This document shows, piece by piece, positions 1-4,948 of a DNA stretch of 5,653 nt (positions are counted from its first letter, which is position 1; every line of letters begins with the position of its first letter). The position numbers and the translations under genes were made by a program. The notes under the pieces are model-generated. The model was not told where the DNA came from, searched no databases, and worked only from the letters and a program-made list of their open reading frames with translations. The stretch comes from Candidatus Levyibacteriota bacterium (GTDB lineage: Bacteria; Patescibacteriota; Microgenomatia; Levybacterales; UBA12049), in assembly GCA_003173995.1 (NCBI GenBank), contig PRDT01000013.1, positions 1 to 5,653 on the forward strand, in the 5' to 3' direction.

Positions 1-51
1 CAGCTTTGATTTTTATCTTAAATTAGCCTCAATTTTTTTCAAAAAACTGCT

Positions 52-71
52 TGACCAGGACTGGATTCGAA
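52..71 (-). other. Possible tRNA 3'-end remnant (T-loop, 3' T-stem, 3' acceptor)
   Basis: Read on the minus strand, this stretch has the order expected of a tRNA 3' end: a seven-base T-loop TTCGAAT, then CCAGT as the 3' strand of the T-stem, then CCTGGTC as the 3' acceptor strand, then A as discriminator base. The rest of a tRNA is missing. The bases before the T-loop are AGCAA rather than the ACTGG needed to close the stem, and no GACCAGG acceptor strand is visible within about 100 bases upstream on that strand. A tRNA 3' end without its body is typical of an attachment site or a decayed tRNA gene. That origin is inference, and chance resemblance over 20 bases is possible. Confidence 0.4.
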
Positions 72-85
72 TTGCTAGCCTCAAG

Positions 86-94
86 TGATATAAT
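86..94 (+). promoter_or_regulatory. Extended -10 promoter of the first DUF1801 gene
   Basis: TGA followed by a perfect TATAAT (89-94) ends six bases before the ATG at 101. The predicted transcription start therefore falls on the start codon itself. No Shine-Dalgarno sequence lies between them. The hexamer 17 bases upstream (66-71, TTCGAA) is a poor -35, which fits an extended -10 promoter. Confidence 0.65.
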
Positions 95-100
95 TAATCT

Positions 101-487
101 ATGAAAGTAAAAGATAAAAGAATAGATAATTACATTATAAAATTACCCCTGTGGCAACAAAAGATATGTACAGAAATTCGTATGCTAGTACATCTTGCAG
201 AACCGAATATTGAAGAAATTATTAAAAGAACGGATAGACCTTATTTTACATTCCATGGTAATGTATGCGCTCTTCTTGCAGCAAAAGACCATGTAAACGT
301 TTTTGTATATGACCCAATTGCTCCAGACCCTGAAAATATAATTAATCAAGGTCAAGGAAATCTGACTGCCAGAGCAATACAGATTTATGAAGGAGATAAA
401 ATAAATGAAAAAGCATTTATAAATCTTATTAAAGCAGTAGTTGCTAATAACAATGCTGGTGGATGGAGAAAATTACAAAAAGGTTGA
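101..487 (+). CDS. DUF1801 domain protein (YdhG-like), first copy
   Basis: This 128-residue protein matches the DUF1801 (YdhG/YjbR-like fold) family over nearly its whole length. An N-terminal helix (about 8-34) leads into the family's most recognisable stretch, AEPNIEEIIKRTDRPYFTF (33-51). Then come strand-forming residues NVCALLAAKDHVNVFVY (54-70) and a C-terminal helix (about 103-116). Family members are small cytosolic proteins of unestablished biochemical role, so no reaction is assigned. The ATG is chosen because a consensus -10 lies six bases upstream and no earlier in-frame start extends the homology. The TGA stop is one base from the stop of the convergent EamA gene. It differs clearly from the second DUF1801 protein (4147-4500), which carries a different motif set, so the two belong to separate branches. 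Confidence 0.85.
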   Translation: MKVKDKRIDNYIIKLPLWQQKICTEIRMLVHLAEPNIEEIIKRTDRPYFTFHGNVCALLAAKDHVNVFVYDPIAPDPENIINQGQGNLTARAIQIYEGDKINEKAFINLIKAVVANNNAGGWRKLQKG

Positions 488-488
488 A

Positions 489-911
489 TTATTTTCCAAA
501 ACCTACAATTATTGCTCCAATGACCATAAGAACAGATCCTAGAATAACTGAAAATGTTGCTTTTTCTTTCAAGATGACAACTGCAAGGATAACAGTTAGT
601 GCTAGGCTTAACTTATCAATCGGTGCAACTTGAGAGGCATTACCAACTTGAAGTGCCTTAAAGTAAAATAGCCAAGAAAGACCTGTTACTATGCCAGATA
701 GTATAAGAAATAGTAGAGAGAATCTTGATAATGTGGCAAGCTGGCGAAATGTCCCTTGATACAAGACAATACCAAAAGCAAAAAGTAGAATAACAACTGT
801 TCTAATTGCTGTGGCAAGATTGGAATCTACATCTTTGATCCCTATTTTTGCTAAAATGGCAGTTATCGCGGCAAAAAAAGCAGAAAGGAACGCATAAATA
901 AGCCAATTCAT
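489..911 (-). CDS. Single-domain EamA family membrane transporter
   Basis: This 140-residue hydrophobic protein has about five predicted membrane segments (roughly 2-21, 33-52, 66-86, 97-115, 119-137). It matches one EamA (DMT superfamily) repeat. The conserved end of the repeat is visible: a helix with GLSWLFYFKAL (77-87), then QVAPIDKLS (94-102), a following helix and the charged VILKEK turn (112-117) before the last segment. Classical EamA exporters carry two such repeats in about 300 residues. This is a half-size form and would presumably work as a dimer in the cytoplasmic membrane. The substrate cannot be told from sequence. The ATG is supported by an extended -10 (TGATATACT) ending six bases upstream. 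Confidence 0.88.
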   Translation of the reverse strand: MNWLIYAFLSAFFAAITAILAKIGIKDVDSNLATAIRTVVILLFAFGIVLYQGTFRQLATLSRFSLLFLILSGIVTGLSWLFYFKALQVGNASQVAPIDKLSLALTVILAVVILKEKATFSVILGSVLMVIGAIIVGFGK

Positions 912-917
912 ATGCTC

Positions 918-926
918 AGTATATCA
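918..926 (-). promoter_or_regulatory. Extended -10 promoter of the EamA gene
   Basis: On the minus strand TGA plus TATACT (923 down to 918) ends six bases before the ATG at 911. No Shine-Dalgarno sequence and no good -35 are visible. The predicted transcript is leaderless. Confidence 0.55.
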
Positions 927-965
927 TTATTGAATTGTTCATATGATAAAGGTCTTCATGATAAG

Positions 966-995
966 AAAGTTCCTACATAGTCCAACAGAGCCAGC
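966..995 (+). repeat. 30-bp direct repeat, copy 1
   Basis: This segment matches 1572-1601 at 27 of 30 positions, in the same orientation and exactly 606 bases away. The shared core is AAAGTTCCTACATAGTC followed by a less conserved centre and AGCCAGC. The two copies bracket the C39-like gene. Read as codons, the three differences fall at first or second positions, which argues against a coding origin. Copy 1 is followed 20 bases later by TATACG (1015-1020), part of a TAGTATAC string that also follows copy 2. Confidence 0.7.
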
Positions 996-1014
996 TTTTT
1001 TATGGTATGCCTAG

Positions 1015-1020
1015 TATACG
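1015..1020 (+). promoter_or_regulatory. Possible stray -10 downstream of repeat copy 1
   Basis: TATACG here resembles the TATACT -10 of the VOC gene, and both are preceded by TAG and lie downstream of a copy of the same 30-bp repeat (20 versus 30 bases away). No forward gene follows, because any transcript would run antisense into the end of the C39-like gene. It may be a relic of a duplicated promoter region. The evidence is weak. Confidence 0.25.
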
Positions 1021-1029
1021 ATGTGGGAA

Positions 1030-1524
1030 CTATTTCAAGTATAAGTAAGATATAGGTTTCTGAAGGTCATTAGTAAGTTCCTCAAGCGTAATTGTTCTTT
1101 CTTTACCTAAATACGAGTCAAATATATCACAAGTTCCATCTTCGTTTTCAAAAACTGCTACTGAATGAGCAAATGGATATACAAAATAATTACCCTCTAT
1201 TTTTAATGCACCTTCACGAATTGCAGTGTTCGTTAAGTCGGTAGGAGTAAATTGGATTGCTGGAAGTTTCACTACGCCCGCTAAATAGATTTTAACAGGA
1301 GGTTTACTTGTTGTAAATTCACAAGGAATGTCAAACTTATCCGCTACTAATTTCATTTGGTCATATTCCATACCAACTTTTGCTAAATCGTAATCCTTAT
1401 AACATGCAGGTACCAATAATTTCAACGTTTTCTCAAAATCAGCATGTGTTGTTTTATATAGCAAGTATGCAAACGATGCTGGGACACAGGTATTTTCATC
1501 AGGTTGCGTGAAATTAGTCGCCAT
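1030..1524 (-). CDS. C39-like (papain-fold) putative cysteine peptidase
   Basis: This 164-residue protein has the layout of a C39-type papain-fold peptidase. Near the N-terminus, QPDENTCVPASFAYLL (7-22) offers Gln7 as oxyanion-hole residue and Cys13 as nucleophile. Near the C-terminus, FAHSVAVFENEDGTCDIFDSYLG (118-140) offers His120 and Asp136 in the usual strand, turn, strand arrangement. The length suits the peptidase domain alone. There is no signal peptide, membrane segment or ABC-transporter fusion, so it should be cytosolic, unlike the bacteriocin-processing C39 domains of exporters. The substrate is unknown. The ATG is supported by a TACAAT -10 six bases upstream with TTTACT 17 bases further. 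The gene sits alone between two direct repeats and opposes both neighbouring reading directions at its borders. The fold call is from motifs only, so a non-catalytic relative remains possible. Confidence 0.6.
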   Translation of the reverse strand: MATNFTQPDENTCVPASFAYLLYKTTHADFEKTLKLLVPACYKDYDLAKVGMEYDQMKLVADKFDIPCEFTTSKPPVKIYLAGVVKLPAIQFTPTDLTNTAIREGALKIEGNYFVYPFAHSVAVFENEDGTCDIFDSYLGKERTITLEELTNDLQKPISYLYLK

Positions 1525-1530
1525 AAAACA

Positions 1531-1559
1531 ATTGTACAGACCCCTGATAAGGAAGTAAA
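1531..1559 (-). promoter_or_regulatory. -35/-10 promoter of the C39-like gene
   Basis: On the minus strand TTTACT (1559 down to 1554) is separated by exactly 17 bases from TACAAT (1536 down to 1531), which ends six bases before the ATG at 1524. The same TTTACT at the same 17-base spacing recurs before the gene at 5648. The predicted mRNA is leaderless. Confidence 0.6.
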
Positions 1560-1571
1560 TTGGTTCTATAA

Positions 1572-1601
1572 AAAGTTCCTACATAGTCTAAAAAAGCCAG
1601 C
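1572..1601 (+). repeat. 30-bp direct repeat, copy 2
   Basis: This is the second copy of the repeat at 966-995, 27/30 identical and in the same orientation. It lies just upstream of the VOC promoter and just outside the promoter of the C39-like gene. The two copies therefore frame that gene as a unit of about 606 bases. Confidence 0.7.
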
Positions 1602-1630
1602 AAAACTCATCGTTCTTTGTAAAAATGTAG

Positions 1631-1636
1631 TATACT
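1631..1636 (+). promoter_or_regulatory. -10 element of the VOC gene
   Basis: TATACT ends six bases before the ATG at 1643. No good -35 hexamer is found at 16 to 18 bases upstream, where the sequence is the tail of the spacer after repeat copy 2. No Shine-Dalgarno sequence is present. Confidence 0.5.
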
Positions 1637-1642
1637 TCTTGT

Positions 1643-2539
1643 ATGCAGAGAATTGTCCCTAATTTTTGGTTTGATCATAATGCCAAAGAAGCTGCTGACT
1701 TCTACACATCGGTATTTAAAGATAGCAAAATCATTTCGGAGTCCTACTATCCCATGACTGCAGAAGAAGGACTTGCTGATTTTCAAAAAGATTTTGCTGG
1801 AAAAGTGCTCACTGTAGATTTTGAAATAAGCGGTTATCGCTTTACCGTGATAAATGCAGACACGACATTTAAACCTACTCCAGCAATATCATTCTTTTAC
1901 ACCTGTGATACAAAAGAAGAAATGGATGAATTATGGGAAAAATTATCTGATAATGGCAAAACACTGATGGAGCTTACTAAATACCCGTTTAGTGAGTATT
2001 ATGGTTGGGTACAAGATAAATTTGGATATTCGTGGCAGCTCATTCTCAATAATCCTAAAGGAGAGAAACGACCCAAAATTATGCCATCTTTGCTTTTTAC
2101 AAAAGACAAAAATGGTAAGGCTGAAGAAGCGATGAAATTTTATACTTCAGTATTTAAAGACAGTAATATAAGTAAGAATGTCAATCGTTATCCTGCTGGT
2201 ACCCTTGATCAAGAAGGAATGATAATGTTTGCCGATTTTACACTTCTGGGTGAATGGCTCGCAATTATGGATGGTGGAAATATGCATGATTTTACCTTTA
2301 CCCCAGCAATTTCACTTATGGTACTTTGCCGCGATCAAGAAGAAATTGATTATTACTGGGGAAAATTATCAGCAAATCCAGAATTTGAGCAATGCGGATG
2401 GTTACAAGATAAATATGGTGTTAGTTGGCAAATTACTCCAGAAAACATTGAAGAACTGTTAAAAGCGCCAGGAGCATTTAAACGCATGATGAATATGAAG
2501 AAACTTGATATTGCAAAGTTACAAGCAATAAATGAATAA
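1643..2539 (+). CDS. Two-domain VOC family protein (PhnB / 3-dmu-9_3-mt type)
   Basis: This 298-residue protein is built from two tandem VOC domains of the family named after 3-demethylubiquinone-9 3-methyltransferase and PhnB. Domain 1 spans about 1-138 and domain 2 about 144-298. Each carries the same landmarks in order: FYTSVFKDS (20-28 and 166-174), PAIS (80-83 and 221-224) and a GW-QDK-G-SWQ motif (121-132 and 252-263). Domain 2 ends in the family's usual tail, FKRMMNMKKLDIAKLQA (279-295). VOC domains fold as paired beta-alpha-beta-beta-beta units and bind metal or small ligands, including in glyoxalases, dioxygenases and drug-binding proteins. The family name does not establish methyltransferase activity, so the reaction is unknown. 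Single-domain members have about 140 to 160 residues, so this is a duplicated or fused form. The ATG is fixed by the -10 at 1631-1636. Confidence 0.9.
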   Translation: MQRIVPNFWFDHNAKEAADFYTSVFKDSKIISESYYPMTAEEGLADFQKDFAGKVLTVDFEISGYRFTVINADTTFKPTPAISFFYTCDTKEEMDELWEKLSDNGKTLMELTKYPFSEYYGWVQDKFGYSWQLILNNPKGEKRPKIMPSLLFTKDKNGKAEEAMKFYTSVFKDSNISKNVNRYPAGTLDQEGMIMFADFTLLGEWLAIMDGGNMHDFTFTPAISLMVLCRDQEEIDYYWGKLSANPEFEQCGWLQDKYGVSWQITPENIEELLKAPGAFKRMMNMKKLDIAKLQAINE

Positions 2540-2541
2540 GA

Positions 2542-2556
2542 TTACCCTTGGGGTAA
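2542..2556. repeat. Perfect inverted repeat after the VOC gene
   Basis: TTACCC and GGGTAA are perfect complements separated by TTG, starting three bases after the VOC stop codon. No T-run follows on either side, so it is not a standard intrinsic terminator. Its left arm sits 17 bases upstream of the TATAAT at 2565-2570, exactly where a -35 would be. An operator or a short RNA hairpin at the VOC mRNA 3' end are both possible. Confidence 0.45.
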
Positions 2557-2561
2557 GACAG

Positions 2562-2570
2562 TGCTATAAT
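2562..2570 (+). promoter_or_regulatory. Orphan extended -10 motif
   Basis: TGC plus perfect TATAAT forms a consensus extended -10, but no credible gene begins downstream on this strand. Transcription would start near 2577, and a T-run lies at 2610-2615. A weaker TGCTATTAT follows at 2623-2631. Either could produce a short RNA or antisense transcription into the LamG gene. No gene is called from them. Confidence 0.35.
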
Positions 2571-2641
2571 GACGAAAGAGTTCTCAACCAATATCCCCAG
2601 CTCGCTCACTTTTTTGATTGTATGCTATTATTTTTATAAGT

Positions 2642-3355
2642 TTAGATAGGATTAGTTGTAAAGTGTTTCTTTATCTCAGGAAGCGTTAATGCCCTATCCC
2701 ATACTCTTACCTCATCAGCTTGGCCATTAAATCCAAAGACACAAGTCCCACTATACTTTCCAATATACATATCATTTCCATTTGGTAGTCCATATCCAAT
2801 AGGTAGGTTGGTGGGTGTACCTGCTCCAACTTCCTGTCCATCAACATACAGTCTCACCAGTGATCCATCATACGTTCCTACAACATAATGCCAACTGTTA
2901 TCCCATACTTCTGTCCCAGAATCAGGGGAAGCGATAAATGTTATACCATCGGAAATATAAAATTGTAATCCGCCTTTATCTCCTGTGTAAAGTGCATAGG
3001 AAGCTTGATTGCAACCGTTTGCTCCTTTAGATAAAACATACTGGAAATTGCCAGGTAGAGTAGCATTTTTAACCCATGCTTCAACAGAAACTCTTGCTGG
3101 TTCGAGTAGTTGATTATTTACAATTCTTATGCTTCCTCCACTGTTAAAATCAAATGCATTTCCATATTTGCCCTTAATAAGGGTTATATTCTGGTCTTGA
3201 CCTATCAAATTATTTCCTGATGAATCTTGGGTTGTATTATTAGTATCTTCATTCAAGTGATAGCGGGCAATTAAATCTGAGCTGTCAGCGAATGAGGTAT
3301 GTGCACATAAAAGCAAAACTATAATAGTCAAGAAGACCGACGATAATTTCTTCAC
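2642..3355 (-). CDS. Secreted LamG-fold (concanavalin A-like) protein
   Basis: This 237-residue protein begins with a signal peptide: Lys2-Lys3, a hydrophobic core at about 7-17, and a likely signal peptidase I site after SFA (21-23). Cys17 is not in a lipobox. The rest is one LamG-like jelly-roll domain (about 28-232). Landmarks are ARYHLNED (30-37), KYGNAFDFNSG (63-73), SVEAWVK (90-96), WHYVVGTYDG (155-164), RLYVDGQEV (168-176) and FNGQADEVRVWDRALT (209-224). Such domains usually bind glycans or proteins and are commonly modules of larger surface proteins. Here the domain is the whole mature protein, with no anchor or sorting signal. The two mature cysteines (115 and 205) could form a disulfide. 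Translation starts at GTG, supported by TGCTAGATT ending six bases upstream and a signal peptide that begins there. Confidence 0.88.
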   Translation of the reverse strand: MKKLSSVFLTIIVLLLCAHTSFADSSDLIARYHLNEDTNNTTQDSSGNNLIGQDQNITLIKGKYGNAFDFNSGGSIRIVNNQLLEPARVSVEAWVKNATLPGNFQYVLSKGANGCNQASYALYTGDKGGLQFYISDGITFIASPDSGTEVWDNSWHYVVGTYDGSLVRLYVDGQEVGAGTPTNLPIGYGLPNGNDMYIGKYSGTCVFGFNGQADEVRVWDRALTLPEIKKHFTTNPI

Positions 3356-3361
3356 ACAACC

Positions 3362-3370
3362 AATCTAGCA
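3362..3370 (-). promoter_or_regulatory. Extended -10 promoter of the LamG gene
   Basis: On the minus strand TGC plus TAGATT (3367 down to 3362) ends six bases before the GTG at 3355, the same spacing as at the other genes. A better hexamer, TATAAT on the minus strand at 3410 down to 3405, would instead give a leader of about 43 bases containing the 3373-3391 dyad. The two alternatives cannot be separated by sequence alone. Confidence 0.4.
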
Positions 3371-3372
3371 AG

Positions 3373-3391
3373 CAGTTGTAAGATGCAACTG
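3373..3391. repeat. Inverted repeat upstream of the LamG gene
   Basis: CAGTTG (3373-3378) and CAACTG (3386-3391) are perfect complements around a seven-base loop. The dyad lies 18 bases upstream of the LamG start codon on the minus strand. It could be an operator, or a leader hairpin if the distal TATAAT is used. Confidence 0.3.
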
Positions 3392-3461
3392 AGAAGCAAG
3401 TAAGATTATAATAAAGAATTAGAAAAGAATATTAATATCAGATGTGTCAAAAAATACGAGA

Positions 3462-3477
3462 GTTTAGAAGACTAAAC
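3462..3477. repeat. Inverted repeat upstream of the reductase gene
   Basis: GTTTAG and CTAAAC form a perfect six-base dyad around AAGA, about 44 bases upstream of the -10 of the reductase gene. A ten-base palindrome, ATATTAATAT, lies nearby at 3429-3438. No T-run follows. They may be operator-like sites in the divergent spacer, although AT-rich DNA gives such dyads by chance. Confidence 0.3.
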
Positions 3478-3517
3478 GAAAAGTACAATTAATAAGTAGA
3501 AAAAGTCCCAGTATTAA

Positions 3518-3526
3518 TGCTAAAAT
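3518..3526 (+). promoter_or_regulatory. Extended -10 promoter of the reductase gene and its run
   Basis: TGC plus TAAAAT (3521-3526) ends seven bases before the ATG at 3534. No -35 match or Shine-Dalgarno sequence is visible. It is the probable main promoter for the four same-strand genes that follow. Confidence 0.5.
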
Positions 3527-3533
3527 TAATTAT

Positions 3534-4139
3534 ATGAGGAAGATTATCACTACAACATTTGTTACCCTTGATGGGGTTATGCAAGGTCCAGGAGGACCAG
3601 AAGAAGACACTTCAAATGGATTTACATACGGAGGTTGGCAGCTGGCCTGGGACGAAAAAGATAAAGTGGCAGAGGATATCATGGTAAAAATGATGGATAC
3701 CTCTTTTGATCTGCTTCTCGGACGACGCACGTATGATATTTGGGCCGGATATTGGCCGCTTCATAAAGATGAGCCTCAATGGGGTAAGCCATTTGATAGA
3801 GCAGTAAAATATGTTGTCTCACACCAACCTTTTGAGCTCTCTTGGGACAAGTCTAAGTTAATAACTGGTGATGTGGCAGGAGAGATAAAAAAATTGAAAA
3901 ATTCAGGCGGTCCAGACCTTTGGGTGTGGGGTAGTGGTAATCTCATCCAAACTCTTCTGAAAGAAAATCTCATAGATAGAATGCATATCTGGATATATCC
4001 TATCACCATTGGTACTGGCAAAAAATTATTCGCAGAAGGTACACAACCAGAAAGGTTTAAAGTGATAGACTCACAAATCACCACTACAGGTGTTGTATTT
4101 GCGACCTATGAACCTTCTACTTCTCTCACAACAAAATAA
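3534..4139 (+). CDS. RibD C-terminal / dihydrofolate reductase-like protein
   Basis: This 201-residue protein belongs to the RibD C-terminal branch of the dihydrofolate reductase fold (YyaP/YwjB-like). The N-terminal strand IITTTFVTLDGVMQGP (4-19) holds the family's S/T-LDG motif. LLLGRRTYDIWAGYWP (60-75) is the second signature. LWVWGSGNLIQTLL (129-142) is the glycine-containing region expected to contact NADPH, and YPITIGTGKKLF (155-166) is the conserved strand-loop near the C-terminus. Members are cytosolic and probably NAD(P)H-dependent, but the substrate of stand-alone forms is mostly unknown. It should not be called FolA or a riboflavin enzyme without further evidence: the deaminase half of RibD is absent and no riboflavin genes are nearby. 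Length is normal. It leads the four-gene run, with the next gene seven bases after its stop. Confidence 0.9.
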   Translation: MRKIITTTFVTLDGVMQGPGGPEEDTSNGFTYGGWQLAWDEKDKVAEDIMVKMMDTSFDLLLGRRTYDIWAGYWPLHKDEPQWGKPFDRAVKYVVSHQPFELSWDKSKLITGDVAGEIKKLKNSGGPDLWVWGSGNLIQTLLKENLIDRMHIWIYPITIGTGKKLFAEGTQPERFKVIDSQITTTGVVFATYEPSTSLTTK

Positions 4140-4140
4140 T
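4135..4140 (+). promoter_or_regulatory. Weak -10-like hexamer before the second DUF1801 gene
   Basis: AATAAT overlaps the stop codon of the reductase gene and ends six bases before the ATG at 4147. It fits the spacing seen elsewhere but lies in an AT-only stretch, so it may be coincidence and the gene may simply be co-transcribed. Confidence 0.25.
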
Positions 4141-4146
4141 TAATAT

Positions 4147-4500
4147 ATGACTGTTATTGATGAATATCTTCAAAATATAGAGGCATCCAAAAGACAACAT
4201 CTGGAACGGATTAGGCAAATTGTAAGAAAGATTATCCCTGATGCCCAAGAGGTAATTTCATATGGTATGCCTACTATGCAATACAAAGGAAAATCTTTTT
4301 TAGGCTTTAATGCTCATATTAACCATATTGGTATATATCCATATGGAGGAGAAGAAATAAGTGTTTTTAAAGATAAATTAATAGAACTAGGCTATGGATT
4401 TTCTTCTGGAGCTATTCGAGTACCATTTGATAATCCAATCCCAGAAACTTTACTGAAAGAAATTATTGAGCACCGTATTCATAGGATTGAGAAAATTTAA
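4147..4500 (+). CDS. DUF1801 domain protein, second copy
   Basis: This 117-residue protein is a second DUF1801 (YdhG/YjbR-like fold) member. It has an N-terminal amphipathic helix (about 3-30), the signature EVISYGMPTMQYKGK (35-49), a strand region FLGFNAHINHIGIYP (51-65), and the family's C-terminal SSGAIRVPFDNPIPETLL (86-103) followed by a helix. The YGMP and IRVPFDNPIP elements are typical of this branch, whose members are small cytosolic proteins without an established activity. The start is placed at 4147, seven bases after the previous stop, because the family normally begins with a helix such as VIDEYLQNI. There is no Shine-Dalgarno sequence, so expression probably relies on co-transcription with the reductase gene or on the weak -10 overlapping its stop. 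Confidence 0.88.
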   Translation: MTVIDEYLQNIEASKRQHLERIRQIVRKIIPDAQEVISYGMPTMQYKGKSFLGFNAHINHIGIYPYGGEEISVFKDKLIELGYGFSSGAIRVPFDNPIPETLLKEIIEHRIHRIEKI

Positions 4501-4505
4501 ATTTA

Positions 4506-4523
4506 TGAGATAATTCTTATAAG
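4506..4523 (+). promoter_or_regulatory. -10-like elements before the SRPBCC gene
   Basis: Two candidates lie in the 28-base gap. TATAAG (4518-4523) ends five bases before the ATG at 4529. TGA plus GATAAT (4506-4514) is an extended -10 that would give a leader of about eight bases containing AAGAAG, a very weak ribosome-binding match. Neither has a clear -35. Confidence 0.35.
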
Positions 4524-4528
4524 AAGCA

Positions 4529-4948
4529 ATGAATAACACCCCTATTACAATTCAGACAGTAGTAAATGCTCCTATAGAGAAAGTTTGGGAGTATTGGAAT
4601 AACCCTCAACATATTACTCATTGGGCTTTTGCTTCAGATGATTGGGAAGCCCCAGCAGCGGAGAATGATCTTCGTGTGGGAGGAAAATTTAGTACAACAA
4701 TGGCTGCAAAGGATAAAAGTGCAAGTTTTGAATTTGGCGGGACATATACAGTGGTTGAAGAACATCATGCTATTTCCTACGATATGGGAGAATCAGGAAG
4801 ACATGTAGATGTAGCATTTGTTGAAACGCCAGAAGGTATAAAAATTGTCGAAACCTTTGATCCAGAAAATGAAAATTCAATAGAAATGCAAAGAAATGGT
4901 TGGCAATCAATTCTAGACAACTTCAAAAAATACGTTGAAGGTAATTAA
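4529..4948 (+). CDS. SRPBCC family protein, AHSA1-like
   Basis: This 139-residue protein matches the AHSA1 (activator of Hsp90 ATPase homologue 1-like) branch of the SRPBCC/START fold. The N-terminal strand and helix NAPIEKVWEYWNNPQHITHW (13-32) form the family signature. DLRVGGKF (47-54) is the conserved glycine turn before the curved sheet, and GWQSILDNFKKYVE (124-137) is the long C-terminal helix that closes the ligand cavity. Bacterial members are cytosolic, bind hydrophobic ligands or have no known role, and should not be assumed to act on Hsp90. Length is typical and the protein appears complete. It is third in the same-strand run, 28 bases after the DUF1801 gene and 20 bases before the LigT-type gene. 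Confidence 0.9.
   Translation: MNNTPITIQTVVNAPIEKVWEYWNNPQHITHWAFASDDWEAPAAENDLRVGGKFSTTMAAKDKSASFEFGGTYTVVEEHHAISYDMGESGRHVDVAFVETPEGIKIVETFDPENENSIEMQRNGWQSILDNFKKYVEGN

Noticed and set aside
24..84. Short direct repeat TAGCCTCAA at 24-32 and 76-84, with TAGCCTCA again at 5592-5599
   Set aside because: Eight or nine bases in AT-rich spacers is too short to support a repeat family, although the first pair flanks the tRNA-like fragment.
45..140. A complete tRNA gene on the minus strand
   Set aside because: Only the 3' part fits. The 5' strand of the T-stem does not pair, and no acceptor, D-arm or anticodon arm is found upstream on that strand.
101..487. Alternative genetic code with TGA read as glycine, as in Gracilibacteria
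   Set aside because: The first DUF1801 protein ends at TGA at the expected family length, and the other genes need no internal TGA.
943..1014. A 23-codon open frame running through repeat copy 1
   Set aside because: No promoter geometry supports it, and the differences between the two repeat copies are at first and second codon positions, unlike conserved coding sequence.
966..1601. Repeats as integron attC or transposon ends
   Set aside because: They are direct rather than inverted, lack the GTTRRRY core and the paired arms of attC sites, and no transposase or integrase gene is in the window.
2229..2462. Open frame inside the VOC gene in another frame
   Set aside because: It is a shadow of the VOC coding sequence with no domain or start signal.
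2569..2649. A 26-codon open frame with a hydrophobic C-terminal half in the VOC-LamG spacer
   Set aside because: Its ATG overlaps the only good -10 (2565-2570), so that promoter cannot serve it, and its end runs into the LamG gene. No family is recognisable.
3530..4084. Minus-strand open frames opposite the reductase gene (3530-3730 and 3776-4084)
   Set aside because: Both are antisense shadows of a well-supported gene and show no recognisable protein features.
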